Part shown: positions 26,810-36,902 of the stretch, piece by piece
Layout of the letters: every line of letters begins with the position of its first letter
Position numbering within the stretch: the stretch's first letter is position 1
Source: Vallitalea sp.
GTDB taxonomy: Bacteria > Bacillota > Clostridia > Lachnospirales > Vallitaleaceae
Reading direction: 5' to 3'
Length of the DNA: 64,000 bases
Assembly (NCBI GenBank): GCA_025210235.1
Contig: JAOASG010000056.1
Coordinates: forward strand, 1-64,000
The notes under the pieces: generated by a model
Databases searched by the model: none
Seen by the model: only the letters and a program-made list of their open reading frames with translations
What the model was told of the DNA's origin: nothing
Made by a program: the position numbers and the translations under genes

Positions 26810-27820
26810 ATGTCAACAATTAAAGAAGTGGCTGAACAAGCACAAGTATCAACAGCTACAGTATCCCGTGTATTAAATGGCAATTACCCAGTTAGTAAGC
26901 AAACTTATGCTAAAGTAATGGATGCCATAAAAGCAGTTAACTACAGACCTAATGCTCTTGCAAAAAGTTTAAAAACAAATAAAACATTTATGATAGGTTT
27001 TGTTGTTCCAGATATTTCAAATCCATACTTTACAGAAATCGCAAAAGGTGTTGAAACTATCATAAGCAATTATGGATATACTCTTACTTTTTGTAGTTCA
27101 GATGAAGACCCCAAAAAAGAAATTAAATTATTAAAAGCCTTAAATGAAAAACGTGTTGATTTTGTTATATTAGCCTCCAGTTTAAAAAATGAAAAACCAC
27201 TTCTAGAAATAATGAAACAAGGTCTAAAAATAATTATGGTGGATACAATACTACCTAATCTAAATGTAGATTTCGTGGTTGAGGATAATGAAAAGGCTTC
27301 TTATAAATTAGTTGATTATGCTCTGCAGCTTGGACATAAAAAAATAGGTATAGTAAATGGAATCATGGACATTAGTACTGCTAGAGAACGTTATGAAGGT
27401 TATAAAAAAGCCTTAAAAGATCATAAAATAAAATATAACCCATCCTATACAGTTGATGGTGGGTATTATAGAGATATTGCATATCATGGAGTCAAAAAAA
27501 TGTTACAACAAAATATTCATAATCTACCTACTTTAATTTTTGCAACTAACAATCAGATGACAGAAGGTGCAATGATAGCTATTCGGGAAATGGGTCTTAA
27601 GATTCCTGATGATATTTCTATCGTTTCATTTGGAGATATCACACTTCCACAACTTGTAGAGCCAAGACTAACTGTAATACTGCATAATTCAAGAGCTATT
27701 GGAGAACGTGCTGGCGAAATATTAATGCAACGTATGGAAAATCCAAACTACAGCGAAAACTATAAAACCAATGTTATTCCATCTGAATTTGTAGTTCGAG
27801 ATTCTGTTAAAAGGTTATAA
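26810..27820 (+). CDS. LacI-family transcriptional repressor, likely of the fuc operon
   Basis: 336 residues. The N-terminal helix-turn-helix and hinge helix (STIKEVAEQAQVSTATVSRV, then NYRPNALAKSLKT) lead into a periplasmic-binding-like sugar domain (GFVVPDISNPYFTEIAKGVE, GHKKIGIVNG, IVSFGDITLPQLVEPRLTV). It lies downstream of the fucI operon after a terminator, with TATAAT at 26775-26780 giving its own promoter. The two palindromic sites before fucI are the natural targets. The effector is probably fuculose or a phosphorylated derivative; this is inferred from context. Confidence 0.92.
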   Translation: MSTIKEVAEQAQVSTATVSRVLNGNYPVSKQTYAKVMDAIKAVNYRPNALAKSLKTNKTFMIGFVVPDISNPYFTEIAKGVETIISNYGYTLTFCSSDEDPKKEIKLLKALNEKRVDFVILASSLKNEKPLLEIMKQGLKIIMVDTILPNLNVDFVVEDNEKASYKLVDYALQLGHKKIGIVNGIMDISTARERYEGYKKALKDHKIKYNPSYTVDGGYYRDIAYHGVKKMLQQNIHNLPTLIFATNNQMTEGAMIAIREMGLKIPDDISIVSFGDITLPQLVEPRLTVILHNSRAIGERAGEILMQRMENPNYSENYKTNVIPSEFVVRDSVKRL

Positions 27821-27866
27821 AAATAATTAAAAAATACTATTTTTTAGTAGAAAGGATGTTGTGCAT

Positions 27867-29531
27867 ATGACTAAAAAAAAAGAAAATCAAAATTATGACA
27901 AAATAATAAATAAGCACGACTATCCATCGTTTAATTCTTTGCATCTATTTAGACATTTTATTGCTCATGTTCCCTTTGCAACATTAATGTTAAATGAAGC
28001 TCTAGAATGTATTGATGTTAATAATGAAGCAATTTCTTTTTTTAATAAATCAAAAAAATCTATTCTTGGTAAATATATAAATGAGTTATGTACAGGATAT
28101 AACCCTAATACTTCTGGTGAACAAAAAGTATTAATTAAAGATAGTAATTTTTCACCCTCTAGTGTTTTATTAAAAACTTATTCCTATACTATCGATAACA
28201 AAACAGTTTCATTAGTTCAGATAACTAACAAATACTTACCTTTTGAAGCTGGTATTGATACTCTTTTAAAACTTTCTGAATCTAATGCATTGTTTAATAA
28301 CCCTCTTTTTGGGATCGTAATTCTTGGAAAAGATCGTAGAATTCGTCGTGCAAATAAACGATGTGCTGATATAATGGGTTATGCTTCTACAGAAGAACTT
28401 ATTAATAAAAGTATGCGTGAATTTTATATATCAGATGAGGACTATAACCGATTTGATAACTTATATGTAAAAGATTTTGTTAACCATAAATTAATACAGA
28501 TGGATTATCAATTTAGACAGCGTTCTGGTAAGTTAATATGGACAACTGTCTCTGGAACTGCTATTGATCCATGCATCCCTCCTGACATAGATAAAGGAGT
28601 CATATGGATTATAGAAGATATTACAAAACGTATCAATACACTTCAACAGCTAGAAATTGCTCATTCTGAATTAGAAGTAATTTTTTCAAATAGCATGGTC
28701 GGCATAATTTTTTTAAAAGGAGGGAGAAAAATATATCGTGCAAACCAATGTTTTGCAGATATAATGGGTTATGAAACTGCTGAAGAGCTAATCGGCAAAT
28801 CTGTCATTAACTTTCATTTATCCAGAAAAAATTTCAAAGAATTTGGACTTAGATATTATAATAATCTTATTAACAATAAAATGGTTTCTGTGGACTATCA
28901 GTTTAGAAAAAAAGATGGTTCACCTATTTGGATTGCTATTTCTGGGAAAGCTATTGATAACAATATCCCTCCCAATTTGGACAAAGGTGTAATCTGGACT
29001 ATAAAAGATATTTCCGAAAGAAAGCAGATTGAACAAAAACTTTTACAATTAGCAACCATTGATCCACTTACAGGTCTGTACAATCGACATAAATTTATGG
29101 AATTAGGACAACAAGAATTTGATAAATATAATAAAAATAAAAATCACTCATTATGTTTGCTAATGTTAGATATTGACCATTTTAAAGTTGTCAACGATAC
29201 ATATGGTCATCAATGCGGAGATAAGACTCTCTCTCATTTTGCATCTACTTGTAAATCATGCTTACGTCCTAATGATTATATTGGAAGGATAGGTGGCGAG
29301 GAATTTGCAGTTTTATTACCAAATACTAATCTAGATGAGAGTATTATTATAGGAGAACGCATTAGAAGTAAAGTAGAATCGTCAAAAGCTGATAATATTC
29401 CTTCAATTACAGTTAGCATTGGAATATCTTCAACAGATTCAGCTAATTCTTTAAGTGAACTTTTACACATTGCAGATACAAGATTATATTCTGCTAAGGA
29501 CCAGGGAAGAAATCGTGTAATTGCACAATAA
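27867..29531 (+). CDS. Diguanylate cyclase with PAS sensor domains
   Basis: About 554 residues from the ATG at 27867 (AAAGGATG upstream). Two clear, mutually similar PAS domains (RRIRRANKRCADIMGYAS.., then RKIYRANQCFADIMGYET.., each ending in a PAC-like '.GVIW.I.DI..R') follow a weaker N-terminal PAS. The C-terminal GGDEF domain has DPLTGLYNRHKF, FKVVNDTYGH and an active GRIGGEEFAV. An inhibitory RxxD site (RPND) lies five residues before GGEEF, so product feedback is expected. No membrane helices, so it senses a cytoplasmic cue. It starts 47 bases after the LacI gene and may be cotranscribed. Confidence 0.92.
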   Translation: MTKKKENQNYDKIINKHDYPSFNSLHLFRHFIAHVPFATLMLNEALECIDVNNEAISFFNKSKKSILGKYINELCTGYNPNTSGEQKVLIKDSNFSPSSVLLKTYSYTIDNKTVSLVQITNKYLPFEAGIDTLLKLSESNALFNNPLFGIVILGKDRRIRRANKRCADIMGYASTEELINKSMREFYISDEDYNRFDNLYVKDFVNHKLIQMDYQFRQRSGKLIWTTVSGTAIDPCIPPDIDKGVIWIIEDITKRINTLQQLEIAHSELEVIFSNSMVGIIFLKGGRKIYRANQCFADIMGYETAEELIGKSVINFHLSRKNFKEFGLRYYNNLINNKMVSVDYQFRKKDGSPIWIAISGKAIDNNIPPNLDKGVIWTIKDISERKQIEQKLLQLATIDPLTGLYNRHKFMELGQQEFDKYNKNKNHSLCLLMLDIDHFKVVNDTYGHQCGDKTLSHFASTCKSCLRPNDYIGRIGGEEFAVLLPNTNLDESIIIGERIRSKVESSKADNIPSITVSIGISSTDSANSLSELLHIADTRLYSAKDQGRNRVIAQ

Positions 29532-29610
29532 CCACAGATATATATAAATAATTATACGAAATTTTTAAAATATTCATGTTTTGCAATACTGTATTTGAAA
29601 GAGGATAATC

Positions 29611-30441
29611 ATGCAAGAAACTTATTTTCCGATAATTACAAAAGAAAATTTAAAATTACCCATCTATCTTCACTCAATTGGTAAATATTTTGAGGAGACT
29701 GATATTAAACGCCCAAACGGTTTCCCCGCTTATCAATGGATTCAATGTTATCAAGGAGAAGGTTTATTTGTTTATGATAAAGAAGAATATATAATAAAAG
29801 AAGGTCAAGGTATTTTCATTTACCCTACTACGCCCCACTATTACTACGCAACGAAAAAACCTTGGAAAACTCATTGGATTGCTTTTGATGGTTATAGTAT
29901 ACATTCTCTTTTAAATATAATTGGTATAACTAAAACAGATATTTATAATATTTTAGATCCAAATATCTTAAAAAACAAAATAATTACATGTTTTCAATTA
30001 AGTACTTCAAATAATCTATATACAAGTATTGAAACTTCAGCTTATTTATATCAATTTTTTATTGATTTAGTAAAGAATACTAAACCAATATATAATAATT
30101 CACTATACCAACATTATTCTAAATTACAACCTGTTATTGATTATATTGATACTTATTATAGCCAACCCTTAAGTATTGATCTTTTAGCCAAACAAATAAA
30201 TGTAACTCCTCAATATTTATGTATACTCTTTCAAAAAATTATGCAAAAGCGTCCGTTTGAATATATTAATGAGGTAAGAATTAAAAAAAGCAAAGAATTA
30301 ATACTAAATAATTATAACTATCCTATTACAACTATTAGCACTAAAGTTGGCTTTGAAAGTCCTAGTTATTTTGGTTCACAATTCAAAAAAATTGAAGGAA
30401 TTACACCTGGTCAATTTAAACAATTATATATTTCTAGTTAA
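29611..30441 (+). CDS. AraC-family transcriptional regulator
   Basis: 276 residues. The N-terminal cupin (AYQWIQCYQGEGLFVYDKEEYIIKEGQGIFIYPTTPHYYY) would bind a sugar; the C-terminal double helix-turn-helix runs from about residue 178 (PLSIDLLAKQINVTPQYLCILFQK ... GFESPSYFGSQFKKIEGITPGQFK). It lies at the end of the fucose region, 79 bases after the cyclase gene. Target genes cannot be told from the window, though lacZ or the fuc genes are natural candidates. Confidence 0.88.
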   Translation: MQETYFPIITKENLKLPIYLHSIGKYFEETDIKRPNGFPAYQWIQCYQGEGLFVYDKEEYIIKEGQGIFIYPTTPHYYYATKKPWKTHWIAFDGYSIHSLLNIIGITKTDIYNILDPNILKNKIITCFQLSTSNNLYTSIETSAYLYQFFIDLVKNTKPIYNNSLYQHYSKLQPVIDYIDTYYSQPLSIDLLAKQINVTPQYLCILFQKIMQKRPFEYINEVRIKKSKELILNNYNYPITTISTKVGFESPSYFGSQFKKIEGITPGQFKQLYISS

Positions 30442-30530
30442 TAATGGGTTACTTACTTCAATTTCAAGATTAAACTGCTTAAAAGCATTATTCTTGAGTT
30501 CTGCTATTACTTGTTATTTATTTAACATTT

Positions 30531-30580
30531 AATAAAGCTGAAAAACCAGGTATTACTCTCCTACTTCTTCAGCTTTATTT
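30531..30580. terminator. Terminator between convergent transcripts
   Basis: AATAAAGCTGAA pairs with TTCAGCTTTATT around a loop of about 25 bases. It lies between the AraC gene and the end of the glycerol operon and can serve both. The stem is good but the loop is long. Confidence 0.65.
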
Positions 30581-30625
30581 CAGACTGATTATAGCAATCT
30601 ACAACCAAACTTTATTTAAAGCATA

Positions 30626-30994
30626 TTATCTTTTTTCCATTGTTCTTGATGCAATTACATCAATTCCAGTATTTAATATATTAGCTACTACTACATCACC
30701 CATTTTAATAGGAGCTTCTACTTCTACTTTATTAATAATATCCATTGCTTCAAATATCTTACCTTTAGGGATTGCTCCATTTGTTCTAACTGGCAATCTT
30801 CTTAAAGGACCGTTTTTTATTTTGACTGTAGTTGGTAATACTCTTGTTGGATTAGTGAGTTCTTTTTGAGCATATATAATTCCTCTTTTACATTGGTTTC
30901 CTGTTATTTTATACTCACCATTGTCTAATTCTTCTATTTCTAAATGACATCCCATAGGACAGCTAATACAAATGAGTTCCCTCTTCTCTTTCAT
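30626..30994 (-). CDS. DUF1667 protein, accessory to anaerobic glycerol-3-phosphate oxidation
   Basis: 122 residues. Conserved Cys residues in ICISCPMGCHL and GNQCKRG could hold a metal or iron-sulfur cluster; RVLPTTVKIKNGPLRRLPVRT is the family's signature region. In many Clostridia this gene follows glpA-like and FAD/NAD oxidoreductase genes exactly as here, suggesting an electron-transfer subunit. The ATG is directly after the upstream stop, so translation is coupled. It is the last gene of the glycerol operon. Confidence 0.88.
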   Translation of the reverse strand: MKEKRELICISCPMGCHLEIEELDNGEYKITGNQCKRGIIYAQKELTNPTRVLPTTVKIKNGPLRRLPVRTNGAIPKGKIFEAMDIINKVEVEAPIKMGDVVVANILNTGIDVIASRTMEKR

Positions 30995-32269
30995 TTATAC
31001 TCTCTCCCCCTTCTGATTTTGCAATTCTACCGTTAAAGTAGATATGTTTTTTTCTTTAATAAGATTTACATCTAATTTTAGATGCTCCATTTCTCCCGGA
31101 GCAACATGTTTTTTCTTAAGTGATTTAATAGGTTCTCCATCTGCTTTAACAACCATATTTACATTTTTATATACATTTCTCACTCTCATAAATAAATCTA
31201 ATTTATCATCTATATTTTCTACTCGAACTGTATGAGGTACTATATAAGTAATACCCTCACCTGGTTTTGTTTCAAATGTATCCCCATCACTTATTAACTC
31301 ATTTTTGACAAATCTAGCAGCATTCTTACCAGCTCTTCTACTTTCTTCTGTAACAAAATCGACTAAATCATGAACATGTACTACATTTCCACAAGCAAAA
31401 ATACCTTCTACACTTGTTTCCATTGCTTCATTTACTATTGGTCCACTTGTAACAGGGTCTAACTTAATACCTGCACTTTTAGAAATTTCATTTTCTGGAA
31501 TTAGTCCTACTGATAATAGTAAAGTATCACATTCATAATATTTCTCAGTTCCTTCTATTGGTCTTCTATTTTCATCCACTTTAGCTATTACAACACCCTC
31601 TACACGATCACGACCAATTATATCAACAACAGTATGGCTAAGTAATAATGGAATGTTATAATCATCTAGACACTGAACAATATTTCTCGTTAAGCCACCT
31701 GAGAATGGTAATAATTCTGCCACTACCTCTACTTTTGCTCCTTCTAATGTTAATCTTCTTGCCATTATCAATCCTATATCTCCAGACCCAAGAATAACAA
31801 CTTTTTTACCGACCATATACCCTTCCATATTGATATATCTTTGAGCTGTTCCAGCAGTAAATACACCTGCTGGTCTTTTTCCTGGAATACTAAGAGCACC
31901 TCTCGTTCTTTCTCTACACCCCATTGACAATATAATAGCTTTCGCTTTTATTGTTTTATAACCTTCTTTTCTATTAATTGCATGTATTTCCCGATTTTCT
32001 GTAATATCTAAAACCATTGTATCCAATTGATAAGATATTCCTAAATCTCTTAATTCATTAACAAAACGCTCTGCATATTCAGGTCCTGATAATTCTTCTT
32101 TAAATATATGTAATCCAAATCCATTATGAATGCATTGCTGTAAAATACCTCCTAGTTCACGATCTCTTTCTATAACTAGAATATTATCTACTCCATTTTT
32201 ATGTGCTTCAATAGCAGCTGCTAAGCCAGCAGGACCACCACCTATTACAACGACATCATAGTTTGTCAT
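30995..32269 (-). CDS. FAD/NAD(P)-dependent oxidoreductase of the glycerol operon
   Basis: 424 residues of the pyridine nucleotide-disulfide oxidoreductase class 2 type. An FAD-binding VVIGGGPAGLAAAIEAHKNG opens the protein, a second Rossmann motif VVILGSGDIGLIMARRL binds NAD(P), and VEGIFACGNVVHVHDLVDFVTEE is the C-terminal FAD motif. No redox-active CxxC disulfide is visible. In combination with the GlpA-like and DUF1667 proteins it probably forms an electron-transfer complex passing glycerol-3-phosphate electrons to NAD or another acceptor. Confidence 0.88.
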   Translation of the reverse strand: MTNYDVVVIGGGPAGLAAAIEAHKNGVDNILVIERDRELGGILQQCIHNGFGLHIFKEELSGPEYAERFVNELRDLGISYQLDTMVLDITENREIHAINRKEGYKTIKAKAIILSMGCRERTRGALSIPGKRPAGVFTAGTAQRYINMEGYMVGKKVVILGSGDIGLIMARRLTLEGAKVEVVAELLPFSGGLTRNIVQCLDDYNIPLLLSHTVVDIIGRDRVEGVVIAKVDENRRPIEGTEKYYECDTLLLSVGLIPENEISKSAGIKLDPVTSGPIVNEAMETSVEGIFACGNVVHVHDLVDFVTEESRRAGKNAARFVKNELISDGDTFETKPGEGITYIVPHTVRVENIDDKLDLFMRVRNVYKNVNMVVKADGEPIKSLKKKHVAPGEMEHLKLDVNLIKEKNISTLTVELQNQKGERV

Positions 32270-32292
32270 GATTTCACCTCCCTTTTACCTTA

Positions 32293-33756
32293 TTAATTAT
32301 TTTCCCCTTTATGAGTTTTTTCAGTTAATATATAAGAACCTTGATTACCTAATAAAATTTCATTCATATCTTTATTTAATTCTCTTGATAAAATTTCAAC
32401 TACTCTTGGACCACAAAAGCCTCCTTGGCATCTACCCATACCTGCTCTTGTACGTTTTTTGACTCCTTTTACAGTTGTTGCACCAGCTTTTCTATTTATT
32501 ACATCAACTATTTCACCTTCAGTAATAGACTCACATCTACAAATAATTTGTCCATATCTTGGATCTTTTTTTATCATTTCTTCTTTTTGCTCTTCATTTA
32601 ATTCAGCAAAACGAATAAATTTTCTCCTTGTAGAAATAAAATTTTCTTTTAATTTCATATTTCCAATGATATTAGGCATAATTTCTTCTACAACATACTT
32701 TGCTATGGCTGGTGCTGAAGAAAGCCCAGGCGACTCAATTCCTGCTACATTAACAAATCCTTTTGCTTCTTTTGATTCTTCTATAATAAAATCTCCATTA
32801 TCCGGAGTTGCTCGCAATCCCGAAAATGTTCTTATTACTTTTTTAAATTGAATCTTGTCCGTAGTTAAGATTGAAGTCTCTCTAATATATTGTAGTGCAT
32901 GAGCAGTTGTTTCAACTCCTTCTTTATCATCAATATATACAGAATCCGGACCCACTAAAAGATTACCGTGTACTGTTGGTGAAACTAAAATTCCCTTTCC
33001 TTTTTCAGTTGGACATGGGAATATAACTTTATTAACTAAATCCCCTACTTCTTTATCTAAAATATAATATTGTCCTCTTCTAGGATTAATCTTAAAATAT
33101 GGAGAAGCAACCATATTATTTATTTTATCTGAATATAAGCCAGCACAATTAATCACATATTTTGTATCTAGTTCTTTTGATTTGTTTTCCCTGCGATCAT
33201 TTAAGTGTAACGTATATCCTTTATCAGTTTTACTAATATCAGTCACTTCATTATTAAGAAGTAGCTCTGTACCATTTTCCATTGCATTTTCTACTAAAGC
33301 AATAGCCATTTCCCATGGAGAAATAATTCCTGCTGTTGGAGCATATAAAGCACCAAATGTTTTATTTAAATTAGGTTCCATTTCAGCTACTTCCTCAGAA
33401 GTAAGAATTTTCATATCAGGAACACCATTTTTTATTCCATTATCATATAGATGTTCCAGTGTCTTTATATCTTCTTCATATCTTGCAATAACTAAAGAAC
33501 CTACTCTTTCAAAAGGTACATCTAGCTCTTCACATACTTTACCGTACATTGCATTACCAATAGCATTAAATTTTCCTTTATTTTTTCCCGCTTTAGCATC
33601 ATATCCTGCATGTATAATTGCACTATTGGCCATTGTTGTTCCATCTGCAACATCATTATTTCTTTCAATAATAATAGTTTTCAAATTATACCTAGATAAT
33701 TCTCGTCCAATAAAAGAACCAATAATTCCTGCTCCAATTATCGCTACGTCATACAT
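32293..33756 (-). CDS. glpA: Glycerol-3-phosphate dehydrogenase, GlpA-like with BFD iron-sulfur domain
   Basis: 487 residues. An N-terminal DAO-type FAD domain (VAIIGAGIIGSFIGRELSRY, then ADGTTMANSAIIHAGYD) catalyses oxidation of glycerol 3-phosphate to DHAP. The C-terminal 90 residues form a [2Fe-2S] BFD-like domain with CRCE and RCQGGFCGP Cys motifs. This is the short GlpA-like version frequent in Clostridia, working with an FAD/NAD protein and DUF1667. It reads from the same operon as glpK. Hydroxyglutarate-type oxidation is a family alternative, made unlikely by context. Confidence 0.88.
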   Translation of the reverse strand: MYDVAIIGAGIIGSFIGRELSRYNLKTIIIERNNDVADGTTMANSAIIHAGYDAKAGKNKGKFNAIGNAMYGKVCEELDVPFERVGSLVIARYEEDIKTLEHLYDNGIKNGVPDMKILTSEEVAEMEPNLNKTFGALYAPTAGIISPWEMAIALVENAMENGTELLLNNEVTDISKTDKGYTLHLNDRRENKSKELDTKYVINCAGLYSDKINNMVASPYFKINPRRGQYYILDKEVGDLVNKVIFPCPTEKGKGILVSPTVHGNLLVGPDSVYIDDKEGVETTAHALQYIRETSILTTDKIQFKKVIRTFSGLRATPDNGDFIIEESKEAKGFVNVAGIESPGLSSAPAIAKYVVEEIMPNIIGNMKLKENFISTRRKFIRFAELNEEQKEEMIKKDPRYGQIICRCESITEGEIVDVINRKAGATTVKGVKKRTRAGMGRCQGGFCGPRVVEILSRELNKDMNEILLGNQGSYILTEKTHKGENN

Positions 33757-33882
33757 TGTTATACCTCCCTTTCAATTTAATAAATACACTTTTCTTGAGT
33801 AAATCTAACATATTATATTAAAGAACAGTTTTACAATTACCCAAACGCCCACAAAACGTCATTTTTTTTATAATTTAGCAAT

Positions 33883-33920
33883 ATAAAAGCCGCACATAAT
33901 AAGTTTTGCGCGGCTTTATA
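33883..33920 (-). terminator. Hairpin after glpK
   Basis: On the minus strand AAAGCCGCGC pairs with GTGCGGCTTT, followed by TATATT. It lies 14 bases after the glpK stop and could reduce read-through into the dehydrogenase genes, 130 bases on. Confidence 0.65.
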
Positions 33921-33933
33921 ATTGCAGTTATTT

Positions 33934-35457
<1,524 letters not shown>

Positions 35458-35509
35458 TTAACTAAAGTTCTTTATATTTATATTTATATTTTTATTTTAT
35501 TACTTCTTA

Positions 35510-35854
35510 TTATTGCAAAAACATAGGCATATTTGAAAGAATAAATCCTCCTAAAGTACCACCAAGAATTGCGAAAAGAACTGTTGGTAATGCTTTACTT
35601 ATACTTGCTTTATCATAAACCGCTGATGAAAAGAACATTCCTGCAGCTACTGCCCATGCCATATCAACCCAAGCAGTACCACTTTGTTGAATTAATCCAC
35701 ATCCATGATTCATCGTCCAACATAACGCCACTATAAATGCTGCTGCAAAATTTCCTCCAGCTGCTCCAAAATTATCAACATACTTACCCCACATAATTCT
35801 AACCATGAATGCAAAGACAAAACCTCCAGCAAGTGTTGTTATATAGAATCCCAT
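35510..35854 (-). CDS. Lin0368-type putative glycerol transporter subunit
   Basis: 114 residues with three to four membrane helices and a conserved-looking centre, AAFIVALCWTMNHGCGLIQQ, then WVDMAWAVAAGMF. It pairs with the next gene upstream (35906-36274), which has the related 'WF.NH.IG.I', 'VDMALGIG' pattern, so the two are probably paralogous halves of one channel or carrier. Small pairs like this sit beside glpK in Listeria and Clostridia and are annotated as putative glycerol transporters. The window has no glpF, which supports that role. No biochemical proof is known to me. Confidence 0.7.
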   Translation of the reverse strand: MGFYITTLAGGFVFAFMVRIMWGKYVDNFGAAGGNFAAAFIVALCWTMNHGCGLIQQSGTAWVDMAWAVAAGMFFSSAVYDKASISKALPTVLFAILGGTLGGFILSNMPMFLQ

Positions 35855-35905
35855 AATCTATTCCTCCTTCCATTTATTATATTTTTATCTCCTTAAAAAT
35901 TAAGC

Positions 35906-36274
35906 TTAAGCTTGTGATTCATCTCTTTTAGCTACATATTTTTGTACTGCACCACCACAAAGACCACCTAAAATACCTCCAATTATTACAGTAATCAATG
36001 TTTTTGCTGAACTAGAAGCAGCAGAACCTCCATGTAAAAATGTGTCTCTCATATACGCACAAGTTCCTATACCTAGCGCCATATCTACTACTGCTGAGTT
36101 TCCAATATTATCAATAATACCAATGTAATGATTTAAAAACCACATTGAACTAATGATTATAAATCCAGCGAACCAACCTCCAGCAATACCATATGCACCG
36201 TCAAAAGCTCCCCATACAGAAAAAACAAACATACCTGCAATACATGCGCCTACAAATGTTGATAAATGTTTCAT
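35906..36274 (-). CDS. Lin0367-type putative glycerol transporter subunit
   Basis: 122 residues, three to four membrane helices: TFVGACIAGMFVFSVWG, WFAGFIIISSMWFLNHYIG, AVVDMALGIGTCAYM and TLITVIIGGILGGLCGGAV. It shares with its neighbour the aromatic 'NH', the 'VDMA' helix and the Gly-rich final helix. It is first in the glycerol operon, with AGGAGG directly upstream of the ATG. A two-protein small transporter for glycerol is inferred from the position before glpK. Confidence 0.7.
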   Translation of the reverse strand: MKHLSTFVGACIAGMFVFSVWGAFDGAYGIAGGWFAGFIIISSMWFLNHYIGIIDNIGNSAVVDMALGIGTCAYMRDTFLHGGSAASSSAKTLITVIIGGILGGLCGGAVQKYVAKRDESQA

Positions 36275-36902
36275 GCTAACACCTCCTAAAATTTAAATTA
36301 AATTTTATTTATGTATAAACCTTTTTCTACTATATCAATTATTGGTATAGTTAGAAGAAAGCCTTTACAACGTATGTTGATCAATTAACATTTTATAATT
36401 TATGTAGCTTTCTATTCTGATTGTCCTTTACTCTATTATTATTCCTAAGGTTGTACTTATATTACTTTTTCTGTAAATATTTTATTGTGATTGTCCTCTT
36501 CTTTCACGCTATTTTATGTAATCTATCTAACTTTGTTACATATTTGAAACCCCATTTTTTCAATATGTATTTGTATTATTATTATTTAATAAATCTATAA
36601 TTTAACTTATAAAATAGTTATTATCAATTATTTGTTAACTGTATTATTTATTTGTCTCTCTTAGTATATTAAAACAAGACTATTTTGTCAAATAAGCAAA
36701 AACCTTGTAATATCAACGTTTATCCACTTTCTATTTTAAGTTTAGTTTACACATAACAAAAACTGTGAACACTTATTAAATTACCTAGTATAATGATTAT
36801 TTCGTTGCATAAGTGTAAAGTATACTTGAAAGCAAAAAAAAGCTTAAATGAATTATTATCATTTAAGCTCTAATTATATTAATATTACTGTAAAATACTA
36901 TT
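36275..36902. other. Long leader/intergenic region upstream of the glycerol operon
   Basis: 628 bases without a gene. It includes a Rex-like imperfect palindrome ATGTTGATCAATTAACAT (36374-36391), two direct copies of TGATTGTCC exactly 70 bp apart (36418-36426 and 36488-36496), and the terminator of the flavoprotein gene (36833-36869). I could not fix a promoter with confidence. The rest is AT-rich and featureless. Confidence 0.5.
36833..36869 (-). terminator. Terminator of the integrase-like/flavoprotein operon
   Basis: On the minus strand AGCTTAAATGA pairs perfectly with TCATTTAAGCT and is followed by eight T's, about 30 bases after the flavoprotein stop. Confidence 0.9.

Noticed and set aside
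30347-30532. 61-codon frame overlapping the end of the AraC gene
   Set aside because: Out-of-frame overlap of a well supported HTH domain; ends in the terminator region.
33182-33802. 206-codon + strand frame opposite the glpA-like gene
   Set aside because: Antisense shadow; the minus-strand frame has clear FAD and iron-sulfur motifs.
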